Assembly (NCBI RefSeq): GCF_017308975.1
Contig: NZ_JADWPD010000007.1
Coordinates: 1-64,000, forward strand
Direction: 5' to 3'
Length of the DNA stretch: 64,000 nucleotides
From: Amycolatopsis sp. MtRt-6
GTDB taxonomy: Bacteria; Actinomycetota; Actinomycetes; Mycobacteriales; Pseudonocardiaceae
The position numbers and the translations under genes were made by a program. The notes under the pieces are model-generated. The model saw only the letters and a list, made by a program, of their open reading frames with translations. It ran no database searches and was not told the DNA's origin. Shown piece after piece: positions 1 to 7,745 of the stretch (positions are counted from its first letter, which is position 1; each line of letters opens with the position of its first letter).

Positions 1-475
1 TGATAGATCGCCTCGTGACTGATGCGCATGGACTCATCATCGGGGAAATCAACCGGGAGCCGGTGAGAGATCTGCTCCGGGCTCCACGCCATCGCCCACC
101 GCCGATCCTGCCGATACGGCTTGTTCACCGGCGGGCGATCTCGCGCACCCCGTGCTCCTGGGCACGCAACAGCGCGATCTCCTCACGCTCGGCGAACGAC
201 AGGTACCGGCCCGTGGGCTCCTCCAGACTGATCGGCGGCATGCCGCCAGCGTGACGGAACCAGCGGGCCGCGACCGGCCAGGACACACCGACATTCTCCG
301 CCGCCTCAGCCGTCGTCACACCCAACGCGATCTGCCGCCAAAAATCCCGCTGCACCGCCCGAGACGGCTCCGGCCGGCCCGGTGAACGCATCGGTGCCCG
401 CAACGCCCGATCCGCTGCCCACTGCCGCCGCGCACCCACCGGTGCCTCCGGCACCTGCTTCCGACCGCGCCCCAT
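1..475 (-). pseudogene. IS30 transposase, internally deleted and frameshifted
   Basis: ATG at 475. The N-terminal part carries the IS30 helix-turn-helix signature RYLSFAEREEIALLRAQ followed by VREIARR, then meets a stop at 125-127. In a different frame the complement of 1-126 continues as NKPYRQDRRWAMAWSPEQIS and then VDFPDDESMRISHEAIY, both highly typical of the IS30 catalytic region. The roughly 75-80 residues that normally lie between these blocks are absent. A deletion that also shifted the frame explains this best. The gene continues beyond the window start and cannot make an active transposase as it stands. Confidence 0.8.
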
Positions 476-522
476 CGCAAACCTCCGTGATCAAGGTGTT
501 GCGACGACCAGTTGAATCCGCC
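1..522 (-). mobile_element. IS30-family element, incomplete and inactive
   Basis: An IS30-type transposase reading frame runs leftwards out of the window. Its right edge lies near 522, where the coding sequence of a flanking IS3-type orfB stops matching its family directly after the HSDRGVQ motif. The IS30 copy therefore appears to have jumped into the IS3 element. The left end lies outside the window, so the target duplication cannot be checked. The transposase is broken (see next entry). Confidence 0.75.
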
Positions 523-1128
523 CTGGACCCCGCGGTCGGAATGAAACACCGCGTCATCTCCGACAAGACCGCGAGCAGTCGCGAGGTCGATCGCGTCGCA
601 GACCAGGTCGGTGCGCATGTGCTCGGCCATGGCATGCCCGACGATCTCGCGGGTGTGCAGGTCGATGACGGTGGCCAGGTAGAGCCAGCCCTCAAACGTG
701 GGCAGGCAGGTGATGTCCCCGACCATGCGCAGTCCCGGCGCCGGCGCGGTGAAGTCGCGGCGGATCAGATCCTGAACGGGGGTGACCGGCCCGGCCGCAG
801 GCCGGGTGGTGGTGCGGCGTTTGCGGCGGGTGATCCCGGCCAGCCCATGCTCGCGCATCAGCCGCTCCACCCGCTTGTGATTCACGATATGGCCGCGGCG
901 GTGCAGCTCCGCGGTGATCCGCGGGACACCGTAGGCCCGCCGGTGCTCGGCATGGATCTCGGTGATCAGCCTGACCAGCTCGGCCTCGGCCTCCGCCCGC
1001 GCGGCCCGGGCAGCCTCGGCAGCGACCCACTCGTGGAAGCCCTGCCGGCGCAGCCCGAGGACCTGGCACAACCGCTTCACGCCATAGCTGGCGCGGTGTT
1101 CGGAGATGAACCGGTAGCGGTAGATCAT
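523..1128 (-). pseudogene. IS3 transposase OrfB, disrupted by IS30
   Basis: ATG at 1128. The frame encodes the HTH_21-like region (HAEHRRAYGVPRITAEL) and the start of the rve integrase core: the first catalytic Asp in MVGDITCLPTFEGWLYLATV and the second Asp region HSDRGVQ. Right after this the sequence turns into unrelated low-similarity residues read from the IS30 end. The C-terminal part with the third catalytic residue (Glu) is missing, so the transposase is inactive. About 200 residues of a normal ~280-residue OrfB remain. Confidence 0.8.
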
Positions 1129-1415
1129 CGATCCATCTCGCGCGCAAAATAGGCGGCCGCTTTCCGCAGGATCTCCTTCTCTTTCTCCAGCTCAGCGACC
1201 CGCTTCCGCAACCGCTGCAGCTCCTGGGCCTCGGCCGGATCCTCCGCTTGCGGCCCGGCCTCGGCAGCCTGCTTGGCGGTGGTCACCCACGAGCGCAGGG
1301 TCTCGTGGTTGACCCCGAGTTCACGGGCGATCTGCCGCAACGGACGATCACTCGAGTTGACCAGCTCGATCGCGTCGCGACGGAACTGCTCCGGATACTT
1401 CGACCTGCGAGACAC
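1125..1415 (-). CDS. IS3 OrfA (transposase N-terminal HTH protein)
   Basis: About 96 residues. The HTH_Tnp_1 pattern is clear: RRSKYPEQFRRDAIELV, LRQIARELGVNHETLRSWV, then a leucine-zipper-like stretch LQRLRKRVAELEKEKEIL ending LRKAAAYFAREMDR. The GTG at 1415 is chosen because a GGAGG motif sits about 8 bases upstream; an in-frame start further upstream at 1439 has no ribosome site. OrfA binds the element ends and normally forms OrfAB by -1 frameshifting. It appears intact, but the orfB partner is destroyed. Confidence 0.8.
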   Translation of the reverse strand: MSRRSKYPEQFRRDAIELVNSSDRPLRQIARELGVNHETLRSWVTTAKQAAEAGPQAEDPAEAQELQRLRKRVAELEKEKEILRKAAAYFAREMDR

Positions 1416-1479
1416 CAGGACATCCTCCCTCCAGACCACCGTCTGGAATCAAGGTGTCCGGCCCCACGGGGCAACTCCA

Positions 1480-1546
1480 CGTGATGCCCCTCCAGACACG
1501 CGAGATCGCTCCTCAATCACGCGAATTCCGGCTTCGATCACGCGAG
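1480..1546. repeat. Dispersed intergenic repeat, copy A
   Basis: The 21 bases TGATGCCCCTCCAGACACGCG (positions 1482-1502, shown with one base over which copies differ) recur at 37899-37919 with a single mismatch. Both copies are followed or preceded by short ATCACGCG-type words (here near 1517 and 1539). The element lies just outside the IS3 end and upstream of the lectin gene. Copy B forms a perfect hairpin; this copy looks degenerate. Confidence 0.55.
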
Positions 1547-1630
1547 CCGGCTTCGGCCGCTGGACCATTCGCACCAATGACCCGCTAATTCGGTATCTCC
1601 TCGTCTGTCCGGAGCGCTATCGTCCGCCGG

Positions 1631-2512
1631 GTGAAACTCACATCGCGCATCTTTGCCGTCATCGCGGCAGCAATGGCACTGGGATTGGGAGTCACGGCTC
1701 CGGCGGTGGCGGAAACCAATCAGACGCTCGAAATCAAGAACGTCGCCTTGGGCAAATGTCTCGCTGTCGGGGCACCGGCCAACGCCTGGCTGACGGTGGA
1801 GACCTGCACCGGCGCGCCGACCCAGCAGTGGGAGCGGATTCCCGTGGACGGCGACAAGGTGATGCTCCGCAACCTCGGCGACCGAAGCTGTGCAATGGGG
1901 CTCAACAACCTCGTCCGCTACGAATGCGACGACGAGAACAACGAACAATACTGGGTGCTCGCCGGCGACCAGCTGAAGAATGCCAAGACGGGCCAGGTGG
2001 CCGATACCTACCTGCACGACGGCGGCTCCGGCGTGATCCTGTGGGACGCCGGCGGCAGTGACTACCAGCGGTGGCAGTTCAGGGTCACCGGGACCGCGCC
2101 GGCTCCGCCCGCGGACACCAGTGGCCAGATAATCGGGATCAAGAGTGTGTCGGATCGACAGTGCGTCGCGGCCAGTGGCATCGCCGCGCGGCTGGCGGAC
2201 TGCGCCGGTGTGGTGGAACAGAAGTTCCAGCGTGTCGAGTTCGGCGAGGGCGTGGTCCAGCTGCGGAGCATTGCGTCCGGTAAGTGCCTGCGCACCGGGT
2301 CGTTCGGATCGCCCCGCGTCGATCTGGTGACCGCCTGCGCTGCGAACGACCCGGCGCAGCAGTGGCAGATCGAGCCGGACCTGATCGGCACGGTCCGGGT
2401 GCGCAACGTCGCCAGTGGCAATTACCTCACGCCCAGCACAAGCGCCAACATCACGACCTACGAGCGTACTTCCCTGGCGAACTGGCAGAAGTGGAGTCTC
2501 GCCGTCGCCTGA
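1631..2512 (+). CDS. Secreted ricin-type beta-trefoil lectin-like protein
   Basis: 293 residues. Residues 1-27 form a Sec signal peptide (charged start, hydrophobic core, cleavage after AVA). Two trefoil-like carbohydrate-binding modules follow, about 30-150 and 165-293, separated by a Pro-rich linker (APAPPADTS). Each contains QW-type repeats: TQQWERIP, EQYWVLAG, YQRWQFRV, AQQWQIEP and WQKWSLAV, plus the LGKCLAV/SGKCLRT pattern of ricin domains. No catalytic domain is attached, so it is probably an extracellular binding protein. The GTG start follows a TATCGT -10 box (1618-1623) by 7 bases, so the transcript is probably leaderless. Confidence 0.85.
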   Translation: MKLTSRIFAVIAAAMALGLGVTAPAVAETNQTLEIKNVALGKCLAVGAPANAWLTVETCTGAPTQQWERIPVDGDKVMLRNLGDRSCAMGLNNLVRYECDDENNEQYWVLAGDQLKNAKTGQVADTYLHDGGSGVILWDAGGSDYQRWQFRVTGTAPAPPADTSGQIIGIKSVSDRQCVAASGIAARLADCAGVVEQKFQRVEFGEGVVQLRSIASGKCLRTGSFGSPRVDLVTACAANDPAQQWQIEPDLIGTVRVRNVASGNYLTPSTSANITTYERTSLANWQKWSLAVA

Positions 2513-2520
2513 CCGAAACG

Positions 2521-2550
2521 ACGGTGCCGGCCGATCCCGGCCGGCACCGT
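2521..2550. terminator. Bidirectional hairpin terminator
   Basis: A perfect 13-bp stem (ACGGTGCCGGCCG, 2521-2533, pairing with 2538-2550) with a 4-base loop lies between two genes whose stop codons face each other. There is no T-run, as is common in high-GC actinobacteria, so termination is inferred from position and stem strength. Confidence 0.7.
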
Positions 2551-2554
2551 GGTC

Positions 2555-4306
2555 TCAGGCGCGCTGCCCGGACCACGCCTCCCACAGCTTCGCGTACCGG
2601 CCACCGGCGGCCACGAGATCGTCGTGGGTGCCGGACTCCACGACCGCTCCCGCGTCGAGGACCACGATCCGGTCGGATGCCGCCGCCTGCGTGAGGCGGT
2701 GCGCCACCACCAGCGCCGTCCGTCCCTCCAAGGCCGCCGCGGCCGCCGCTTCCAGCACCTTCGAGCCCGCGCTGCCCGCCTCCGCCGTGGCTTCGTCGAG
2801 GATCGCGATCGGCGGGTCGGCCAGCACCAGCCGCACCAACGCCAGCTGCTGTGCCTGCGTCACCGTCAGCTGGTGACCCCCTTCGCCGACGACCGTCGCG
2901 AGACCGTCCGGTAGCGACGACGCCCAGGTCAGCGCGCCCACCTTGGCCAGCGCTTCCCGCAGTTCGGCGTCCGTCGCCGACGGGCGGGCGAGCCGCAGGT
3001 CGTCGGCCAGCGTGCCGGCGAAGACGTGGACCTCCTGGCTGATCAGCCCCACCGTCCGCCGCGTCCCCTCCGGCCCCAGCTCGTCCAGCGCCACGCCGCC
3101 GAGCGTCACCGAACCCGTGTCCGGGCGGTGGATGCCGGCGATCAGCTTGGCCAGCGTCGTCTTCCCGGCCCCGCTCGCGCCGACCAGCGCCACCCGCTCG
3201 CCCGGCGCGACACCGAGGTCGACGTCGCGCAGCACCGGGTGACCGTCCACGTAGGAGTAGAAAATCCCGGCGGTCTTCACCGACGCGTCCACCGGCCGGG
3301 CCGGCCGCGCGGGCGACGCCTCGGCCGGCAGGTCGGCGACGCCGATCAGGCGCGCGAGGCTGGCCGCGGCCGCCTGGGCGTCGTCGACCAGCGCCAGCGC
3401 CGTCGTGATCGGCCCGAACAGGCTGTGGAAGTACAGTGCCGCCGCGGTCGCGACGCCGACCGTCACCGCGTCCGCGCCCACCAGCACGAACCCCAGCGCC
3501 AGCACCGCCGACAGCCCGACGAACTCCGCCAGGTTGAGCCGCGCGTAGAACCGCGTCACCAGGCGGATTCCCCGCAGCGCCAGCGAAACGGCGGCCTCCG
3601 ACCGCTCGCGCACCCGCGAAAGGTGAGCGTCCGCCAGCCGGAACGCGCGGACCGTCTTCGCGCCGCCGATGGTGTCCAGCAGCTGCTGCTGTTGCGTCCC
3701 GACCGCCTCGCGCTGGGCGGCGTACAACGGCTTCGCGCGCGGCACGTACCAGCGCACGGTCCACAGCTGGATCGGCACGGCCAGCAGCGCGGCCAGCAGG
3801 AACCGCCAGTCCAGCACGGCCAGCGCCCCGAGCGTCAGCACGACCGTCAGCACCGACCGGCCCAGCTCGGGCAGCGCCTGCCGGACGCCCTCGGCGACGA
3901 CCGAGACGTCGTTCGTCACCCGGGCGGTGAGGTCGCCGGACCCGGCGCGCTCCAGCTGTTCGAGCGGCAGGCCCAGCGCGCGTTCGACGAAACGCTCGCG
4001 CAGCTCGGCCAGAATCGTCTCGCCCAGCCGCGCGACCAGCGACACGCCGATCGCGGTCGCCACCGCCTGTGCCACCGCGACGAGGACCAGCCCCACCACC
4101 GGCGTGACGAGCTCGGCGGCCGGACGGCGCGTGGCGACCAGGTCGACGACCCGGCCGAGCAGGGGCGCGGTCAGCAGACCGATCGCGGTGGCCGCGACGA
4201 GCATCGTGGCCGCGGCCGCCGCCCGGCCCTTCGCCCGGCCGACGAGCTCGCCGACGACGGCGCGGATCCGCCGCCCGTCGGCCACGGGGAGGAGTTCGCG
4301 GGTCAT
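2555..4306 (-). CDS. ABC exporter half-transporter, canonical Walker A subunit
   Basis: 583 residues: an N-terminal six-helix type IV exporter membrane domain (about 1-320) and a C-terminal ATPase domain. Walker A is intact (GASGAGKTT) and Walker B is ILDEAT with the catalytic Glu; the H-loop His is present (VAHRLTQ). The signature motif is degenerate (HQLTVTQAQ instead of LSGGQ). Its ATG overlaps the stop of the upstream exporter gene by 4 bases, so the two are translationally coupled and should form a heterodimer. The partner supplies the good signature motif. Substrate unknown; an iron-responsive box upstream of the pair suggests siderophore or iron traffic. Confidence 0.88.
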   Translation of the reverse strand: MTRELLPVADGRRIRAVVGELVGRAKGRAAAAATMLVAATAIGLLTAPLLGRVVDLVATRRPAAELVTPVVGLVLVAVAQAVATAIGVSLVARLGETILAELRERFVERALGLPLEQLERAGSGDLTARVTNDVSVVAEGVRQALPELGRSVLTVVLTLGALAVLDWRFLLAALLAVPIQLWTVRWYVPRAKPLYAAQREAVGTQQQQLLDTIGGAKTVRAFRLADAHLSRVRERSEAAVSLALRGIRLVTRFYARLNLAEFVGLSAVLALGFVLVGADAVTVGVATAAALYFHSLFGPITTALALVDDAQAAAASLARLIGVADLPAEASPARPARPVDASVKTAGIFYSYVDGHPVLRDVDLGVAPGERVALVGASGAGKTTLAKLIAGIHRPDTGSVTLGGVALDELGPEGTRRTVGLISQEVHVFAGTLADDLRLARPSATDAELREALAKVGALTWASSLPDGLATVVGEGGHQLTVTQAQQLALVRLVLADPPIAILDEATAEAGSAGSKVLEAAAAAALEGRTALVVAHRLTQAAASDRIVVLDAGAVVESGTHDDLVAAGGRYAKLWEAWSGQRA

Positions 4307-5973
4307 GACAGCACCGCCGCTCGGTAGTCGGGACGGCCGGCCAGCTCGGCGTGGCTGCCTTCGCCCGCGATCCGCCCGTCGTCGAGCAGGACGACGCGGT
4401 CGGTGGCGGCCAGCAGCGCCGGGCTGGTGGTGACGAGGATCGTGGTGCGGCCACGCCGCAGTTCGGCGAGGCCCGCGGCGATCCGAGCCTCGGTGACCGT
4501 GTCGACGGCGGTGGTCGGGTCGTGCAGCACCAGCACCGGCGCGTCGGCGGCCAGCGCCCGGGCGAGCGCGACCCGCTGCCGCTGCCCGCCCGACAGCGAC
4601 CGCCCGCGTTCGGTGACGGCGGTCGCGACGCCGTCGGGCAGCGCGCTCGCGACCTCGTCGACGGCGGCCGCGGTCATCGCCTCGGCCGTCTTCGGCCCGG
4701 TCTCGATGTTCTCGGCGACCGTCCCGGCGAACAGGTCCGCGTCGTGCGCGGCGACCAGCACGACCTCACGCACCCGGCTCGGGTCCACAGTGGACAGGTC
4801 GACCGAGTCGACCGACACCGAGCCGCTCGCGGGATCGGCGGTGCGGCCCAGGCAGTCGAGGAGGTCCGTCGCGGCGGCCGGGTCGGTGGCGACCACGCCC
4901 AGCAGCTCACCCGGGCGCGCTTCGAAAGCGACGTCACGCAGGGCGCCGCGGTGCAGCGCGGACAGCTTGACGTGCCCGGCTGCCGGAACCGGCAGCGTCG
5001 CGTCCCCGGCGCCGACGGCGGGCGGCGCGTTCAGCACGTCGGCGATGCGCGCGGCCGAGGCCCGGCCCTGCGCGAGTTCGCCGTTGACCCACGAGAAGAT
5101 CGTGAACGGCGTGATCAGGTACTGCGCGAGCCCGACCGCGGCGACCAGGTCGCCGACGCTGATGTCACCCGCGGCGGCGAGGTTGCCGCCGACCAGCGCG
5201 ACCACGGCGATGAAGATGCCGGTGAGCGCCAGCAGCGCGCCGTTGTGCCAGGCCTGGGCGCGGGCCGCGCGCAGCGTCGCGCGCAGCGAGTCCTGGCTCG
5301 TGCGGCGGTAGCGGTCGACGGCGGCGCGTTCGGCGCCGACGCCCTTCAGTACGCGCAGCCCGGCGACGAGGTCGGTGGCGACGCCGGAGGCGAACGCGGA
5401 GCGCTCCTGCTCGGCCTCGCTGCGGCGCTCGAGGGGCTTGCCGATGAGGTGCGCCAGGTACAGCATCGGCGGCGTGCCGAGCAGGACGAGCAGCCCGAGC
5501 GGCAGCGACATGGTGAGCAGCGCGATCGCGCTGACCAGCAGCCCGGCCAGGCCGGCGACGCCGAAGGGCAGGACGCCGTTGACGGTGCCGACGCGCTTGG
5601 CGTCCGACGTCCCGATGCTGACCAGCTCGCCGGCGAGCGTGCCGGAGTCGGCCACACCGCCGGGGTGCAGCACCCGGCGTCCGACGTCGAGGCGGAGGTC
5701 GTGGGCCGCGCGTTCGGCGGCGCGCTCGCCGAAGCGGGCACCGAGGCGGTAGCTGGTCGACAGCGCGGCGAAGAGCACGCCCAGCACCACCAGCCAGAAC
5801 ACCAGCGTGCCTGCCGAGCCGCCCGCGACGGCCTGGTCGATGACCACGCCGATGACGACCGGAACCAGTGCTTCGCCGCCTTGGTGGCTCGAGGTCAGCA
5901 GCGCGGCGAGCGCCACCGACCGTCGTTGCCCGGCGATCGACCGGCGGAGGACTTCCCGTCCCGTCGTGCTCAC
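4303..5973 (-). CDS. ABC exporter half-transporter, degenerate-site subunit
   Basis: 556 residues, same exporter architecture. Walker A has lost the GKS/T core (VVATDPAAATDLL), Walker B ends in HDPTT (Asp where the catalytic Glu belongs), and the switch His is replaced (VTTSPALL). The signature LSGGQRQRVALARAL is perfect. Paired with the downstream subunit this gives one competent and one dead ATP site, as in known asymmetric heterodimeric exporters. GTG start with GGGAGG about 7 bases upstream. First gene of the two-gene operon, downstream of an iron box. Confidence 0.88.
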   Translation of the reverse strand: MSTTGREVLRRSIAGQRRSVALAALLTSSHQGGEALVPVVIGVVIDQAVAGGSAGTLVFWLVVLGVLFAALSTSYRLGARFGERAAERAAHDLRLDVGRRVLHPGGVADSGTLAGELVSIGTSDAKRVGTVNGVLPFGVAGLAGLLVSAIALLTMSLPLGLLVLLGTPPMLYLAHLIGKPLERRSEAEQERSAFASGVATDLVAGLRVLKGVGAERAAVDRYRRTSQDSLRATLRAARAQAWHNGALLALTGIFIAVVALVGGNLAAAGDISVGDLVAAVGLAQYLITPFTIFSWVNGELAQGRASAARIADVLNAPPAVGAGDATLPVPAAGHVKLSALHRGALRDVAFEARPGELLGVVATDPAAATDLLDCLGRTADPASGSVSVDSVDLSTVDPSRVREVVLVAAHDADLFAGTVAENIETGPKTAEAMTAAAVDEVASALPDGVATAVTERGRSLSGGQRQRVALARALAADAPVLVLHDPTTAVDTVTEARIAAGLAELRRGRTTILVTTSPALLAATDRVVLLDDGRIAGEGSHAELAGRPDYRAAVLS

Positions 5974-5998
5974 CCGCGCCTCCCTCTCCAGAGCTGGG

Positions 5999-6017
5999 AT
6001 AGGTAAGGCTAGTCTAA
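5999..6017 (-). promoter_or_regulatory. Iron box (IdeR/DmdR/DtxR-type operator)
   Basis: ATAGGTAAGGCTAGTCTAA matches the TTAGGTTAGGCTAACCTAA iron-box consensus at 15 of 19 positions. It lies 26 bases upstream of the exporter GTG at 5973, where a repressor would block transcription. This predicts derepression of the ABC pair under iron limitation. Confidence 0.75.
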
Positions 6018-6026
6018 GTAAAGAAG

Positions 6027-6887
6027 TTACGGGAACACGGTCGGCTTGGTCTCACTTCGCTGCTCGGTGGCCGGTTCGCCGAACCGCGCCAGCGCGAGCG
6101 CGGCCGCCACGGCGAGGGCGAACCCGGCGACGGCGACGACCGCGAAGCCGGGCCGGGTGCGGTCGCCGAGTGCCAGCACGCCGACCAGCGACGGGAAGAT
6201 CGTCTCGCCGAGCACCATCATCGCGGTCGAGGTCGTGACGCTCCCGCGCTGCAGCGCCGTCGCGTAGAACAGCATGGCCATCGCGCCCGCGACCGCGACG
6301 GTGTAGGTGGCGAGGTCGGTGAGCAGGTCGAGTGGTGCGAGGCTGGGGATGATCCGGCCGGCGATGGCGACGACACCGAAGCACAGCCCGGCGACGAGCC
6401 CGAGCGCCGGCGTCCGGATCCGGCGGCTCGCCTTGCCGGCGGCGATCCCGGCCACGGCGAGGACGGCGACCGCGGCGACCAGGCCGAGCCGGAAGCCCAG
6501 CCCGACGGGGTCCGAGCCTTCGCTTTCGGCGGCGGTGCCGAGCAGGGCGAGCCCGGCGCACACGACGACGACAGCCGCCCATTCCGGCCGGCCGAGCCGC
6601 ACGCCGAGGAACCGCGCGGCGACGGCGGTCACGGCGAGACTGGCGGCGAGCGCGGCCTGGACGACGAAGAGCGGCAGGACGTGCAGGGCGGCGATCTGCG
6701 CGACGAACCCGAGGACGTCGAGCAGGAGGCCGAGCACGAACTTCCCCTGGCGGAGCACGCGCACCAGCAGCTTCGGGTCGACCCCGGCGGCGCCGGTGTC
6801 GGTGGCCCGCGCGGCGACCGACTGCATCACCGAAGCCACGCCGTACGCGCATGCCGCGCCGAGGGCGCAGAGCAGTCCCCACCACAT
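6027..6887 (-). CDS. DMT/EamA-family membrane transporter
   Basis: 286 residues, about nine to ten hydrophobic helices spread over the whole length, starting MWWGLLCALGAACAYGVASV and ending in a short charged tail. The pattern of two similar halves and the GxTxxSALMxxGE-like segment (STAMMVLGETIFPSLVG) fit the drug/metabolite transporter superfamily. Substrate cannot be told. The ATG at 6887 is preceded by TAGAGT at 6900-6895 with a 7-base gap, a leaderless promoter that decides this start over the GTG at 6896. Divergent from the DinB gene. Confidence 0.8.
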   Translation of the reverse strand: MWWGLLCALGAACAYGVASVMQSVAARATDTGAAGVDPKLLVRVLRQGKFVLGLLLDVLGFVAQIAALHVLPLFVVQAALAASLAVTAVAARFLGVRLGRPEWAAVVVVCAGLALLGTAAESEGSDPVGLGFRLGLVAAVAVLAVAGIAAGKASRRIRTPALGLVAGLCFGVVAIAGRIIPSLAPLDLLTDLATYTVAVAGAMAMLFYATALQRGSVTTSTAMMVLGETIFPSLVGVLALGDRTRPGFAVVAVAGFALAVAAALALARFGEPATEQRSETKPTVFP

Positions 6888-6945
6888 GCCGATCACTCTA
6901 TTTCGCCGTCCCGGTTTTGTCGGACCGGTGCGGTACGGTGCGACC

Positions 6946-7458
6946 ATGTCGAACACGAGTTCGAAGACGCACCGCCAGTGGCCCGCCCCGCTGGCGGCCG
7001 GCGAGCTGCGTCTGTTGCTGGATTTCCTGCAGTTTCTCCGCGCGACGGCGGTGAACAAGCTGGCGGGGTTGGCGCTGTCGCAGGCCTCGGCGACGCCGTT
7101 GCCCACGTCACCGAGGATGAGCGCGCTGGGCGTGGTGAAGCACCTGACGGCGGTGGAGCGCTGGTGGCTGGCGATCGAGGCGGGCGGGGCGGACCTGCCG
7201 TCACTGTGGGCGGGCAGCCCGGACCCGAGCTGGGACCTGGGCCCGGAAGACACGCCGGCCTCGGTGGTGGCGGCGTACAAGGCGGAGTGGGCACGGGTGG
7301 AGAAGGCGTTGCGGGGGCTGGGCCCGGACGACCGGACCCGGCGACGATCGGAGTTCACGGTGCGGTGGGTGGTCGCGCATGTCGTACAGGAGACGGCGCG
7401 GCATGTGGGGCACTTGGACGTGCTGCGCGAACTGGCCGACGGGGAGGTGGGTGAGTGA
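6946..7458 (+). CDS. DinB-fold protein (DUF664-like)
   Basis: 170 residues. The features of the DinB/DUF664 four-helix bundle are visible: LLLDFLQFLRATAVNKLAGL in helix 1, the metal-ligand His in GVVKHLTAVERWW, and the late His pair in VAHVVQETARHVGHLDVLRELADG. Family members are metal-dependent, often mycothiol- or bacillithiol-linked transferases; the exact reaction is unknown. Start ATG follows TACGGT (6934-6939) by 6 bases, again leaderless. Confidence 0.8.
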   Translation: MSNTSSKTHRQWPAPLAAGELRLLLDFLQFLRATAVNKLAGLALSQASATPLPTSPRMSALGVVKHLTAVERWWLAIEAGGADLPSLWAGSPDPSWDLGPEDTPASVVAAYKAEWARVEKALRGLGPDDRTRRRSEFTVRWVVAHVVQETARHVGHLDVLRELADGEVGE

Positions 7459-7575
7459 TGCAGCGGTGAGGTGGCGGCGGGTGGGTGTGGCGCCGTCCGC
7501 CGGGTGCCCGACGCCGGCGCGTGTTCCGGCCCGTTCCGGCGAAAACCGCGTGACAAGCGCAGCTACCCTGAATTC

Positions 7576-7674
7576 GTGACCGTCCTCGTGGAACACCGCC
7601 GATTTACCGGCCCCCTGGCCCTTTCCGGGCGCCAGCGGGGTTCCGGTGCCGCGTCCACGACCAACGCAGCCTGA
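7576..7674 (+). CDS. Leaderless upstream ORF (possible leader peptide)
   Basis: 32 codons beginning GTG-ACC-GTC, with the -10 element TACCCT at 7564-7569 ending 6 bases before the start. The small ORF would be translated as soon as the mRNA begins. It contains one Phe codon, TTT, which is rarely used in this GC-rich DNA, following two Arg codons (RRF). It lies in the 287-base leader of the PheRS-like gene, upstream of a hairpin that covers part of that gene's ribosome site. A role in translational or transcriptional control is inferred only. Confidence 0.4.
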   Translation: MTVLVEHRRFTGPLALSGRQRGSGAASTTNAA

Positions 7675-7685
7675 ACCGAACCTCG

Positions 7686-7735
7686 CCGGGTGTCCGGGCC
7701 AGGGGGAACCGCCCTCAGCCGTCCCGTACACCCGG
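7686..7735 (+). promoter_or_regulatory. RBS-occluding hairpin in leader of PheRS-like gene
   Basis: CCGGGTGT (7686-7693) pairs perfectly with ACACCCGG (7728-7735), with a further inner AGGG/CCCT pairing. The last two G of the stem are the first two bases of the GGAGG ribosome site (7734-7738) of the gene at 7746. The uORF ends 11 bases before the stem, so ribosome movement on the uORF could influence folding. Structure read by eye. Confidence 0.45.
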
Positions 7736-7745
7736 AGGTTCCGTC

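Larger units (their letters stand above)
523..1475 (-). mobile_element. IS3-family element, interrupted
   Basis: An orfA/orfB pair in IS3-family arrangement, orfB overlapping orfA by 4 bases (ATGA, 1125-1128). The upstream end is placed near 1475, close to a GC-rich inverted sequence (CCCCACGGGG); exact terminal repeats could not be established. The distal part of orfB is missing at 522/523, where IS30 sequence begins, so the element is split and its other half should lie to the left of the window. Confidence 0.7.
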
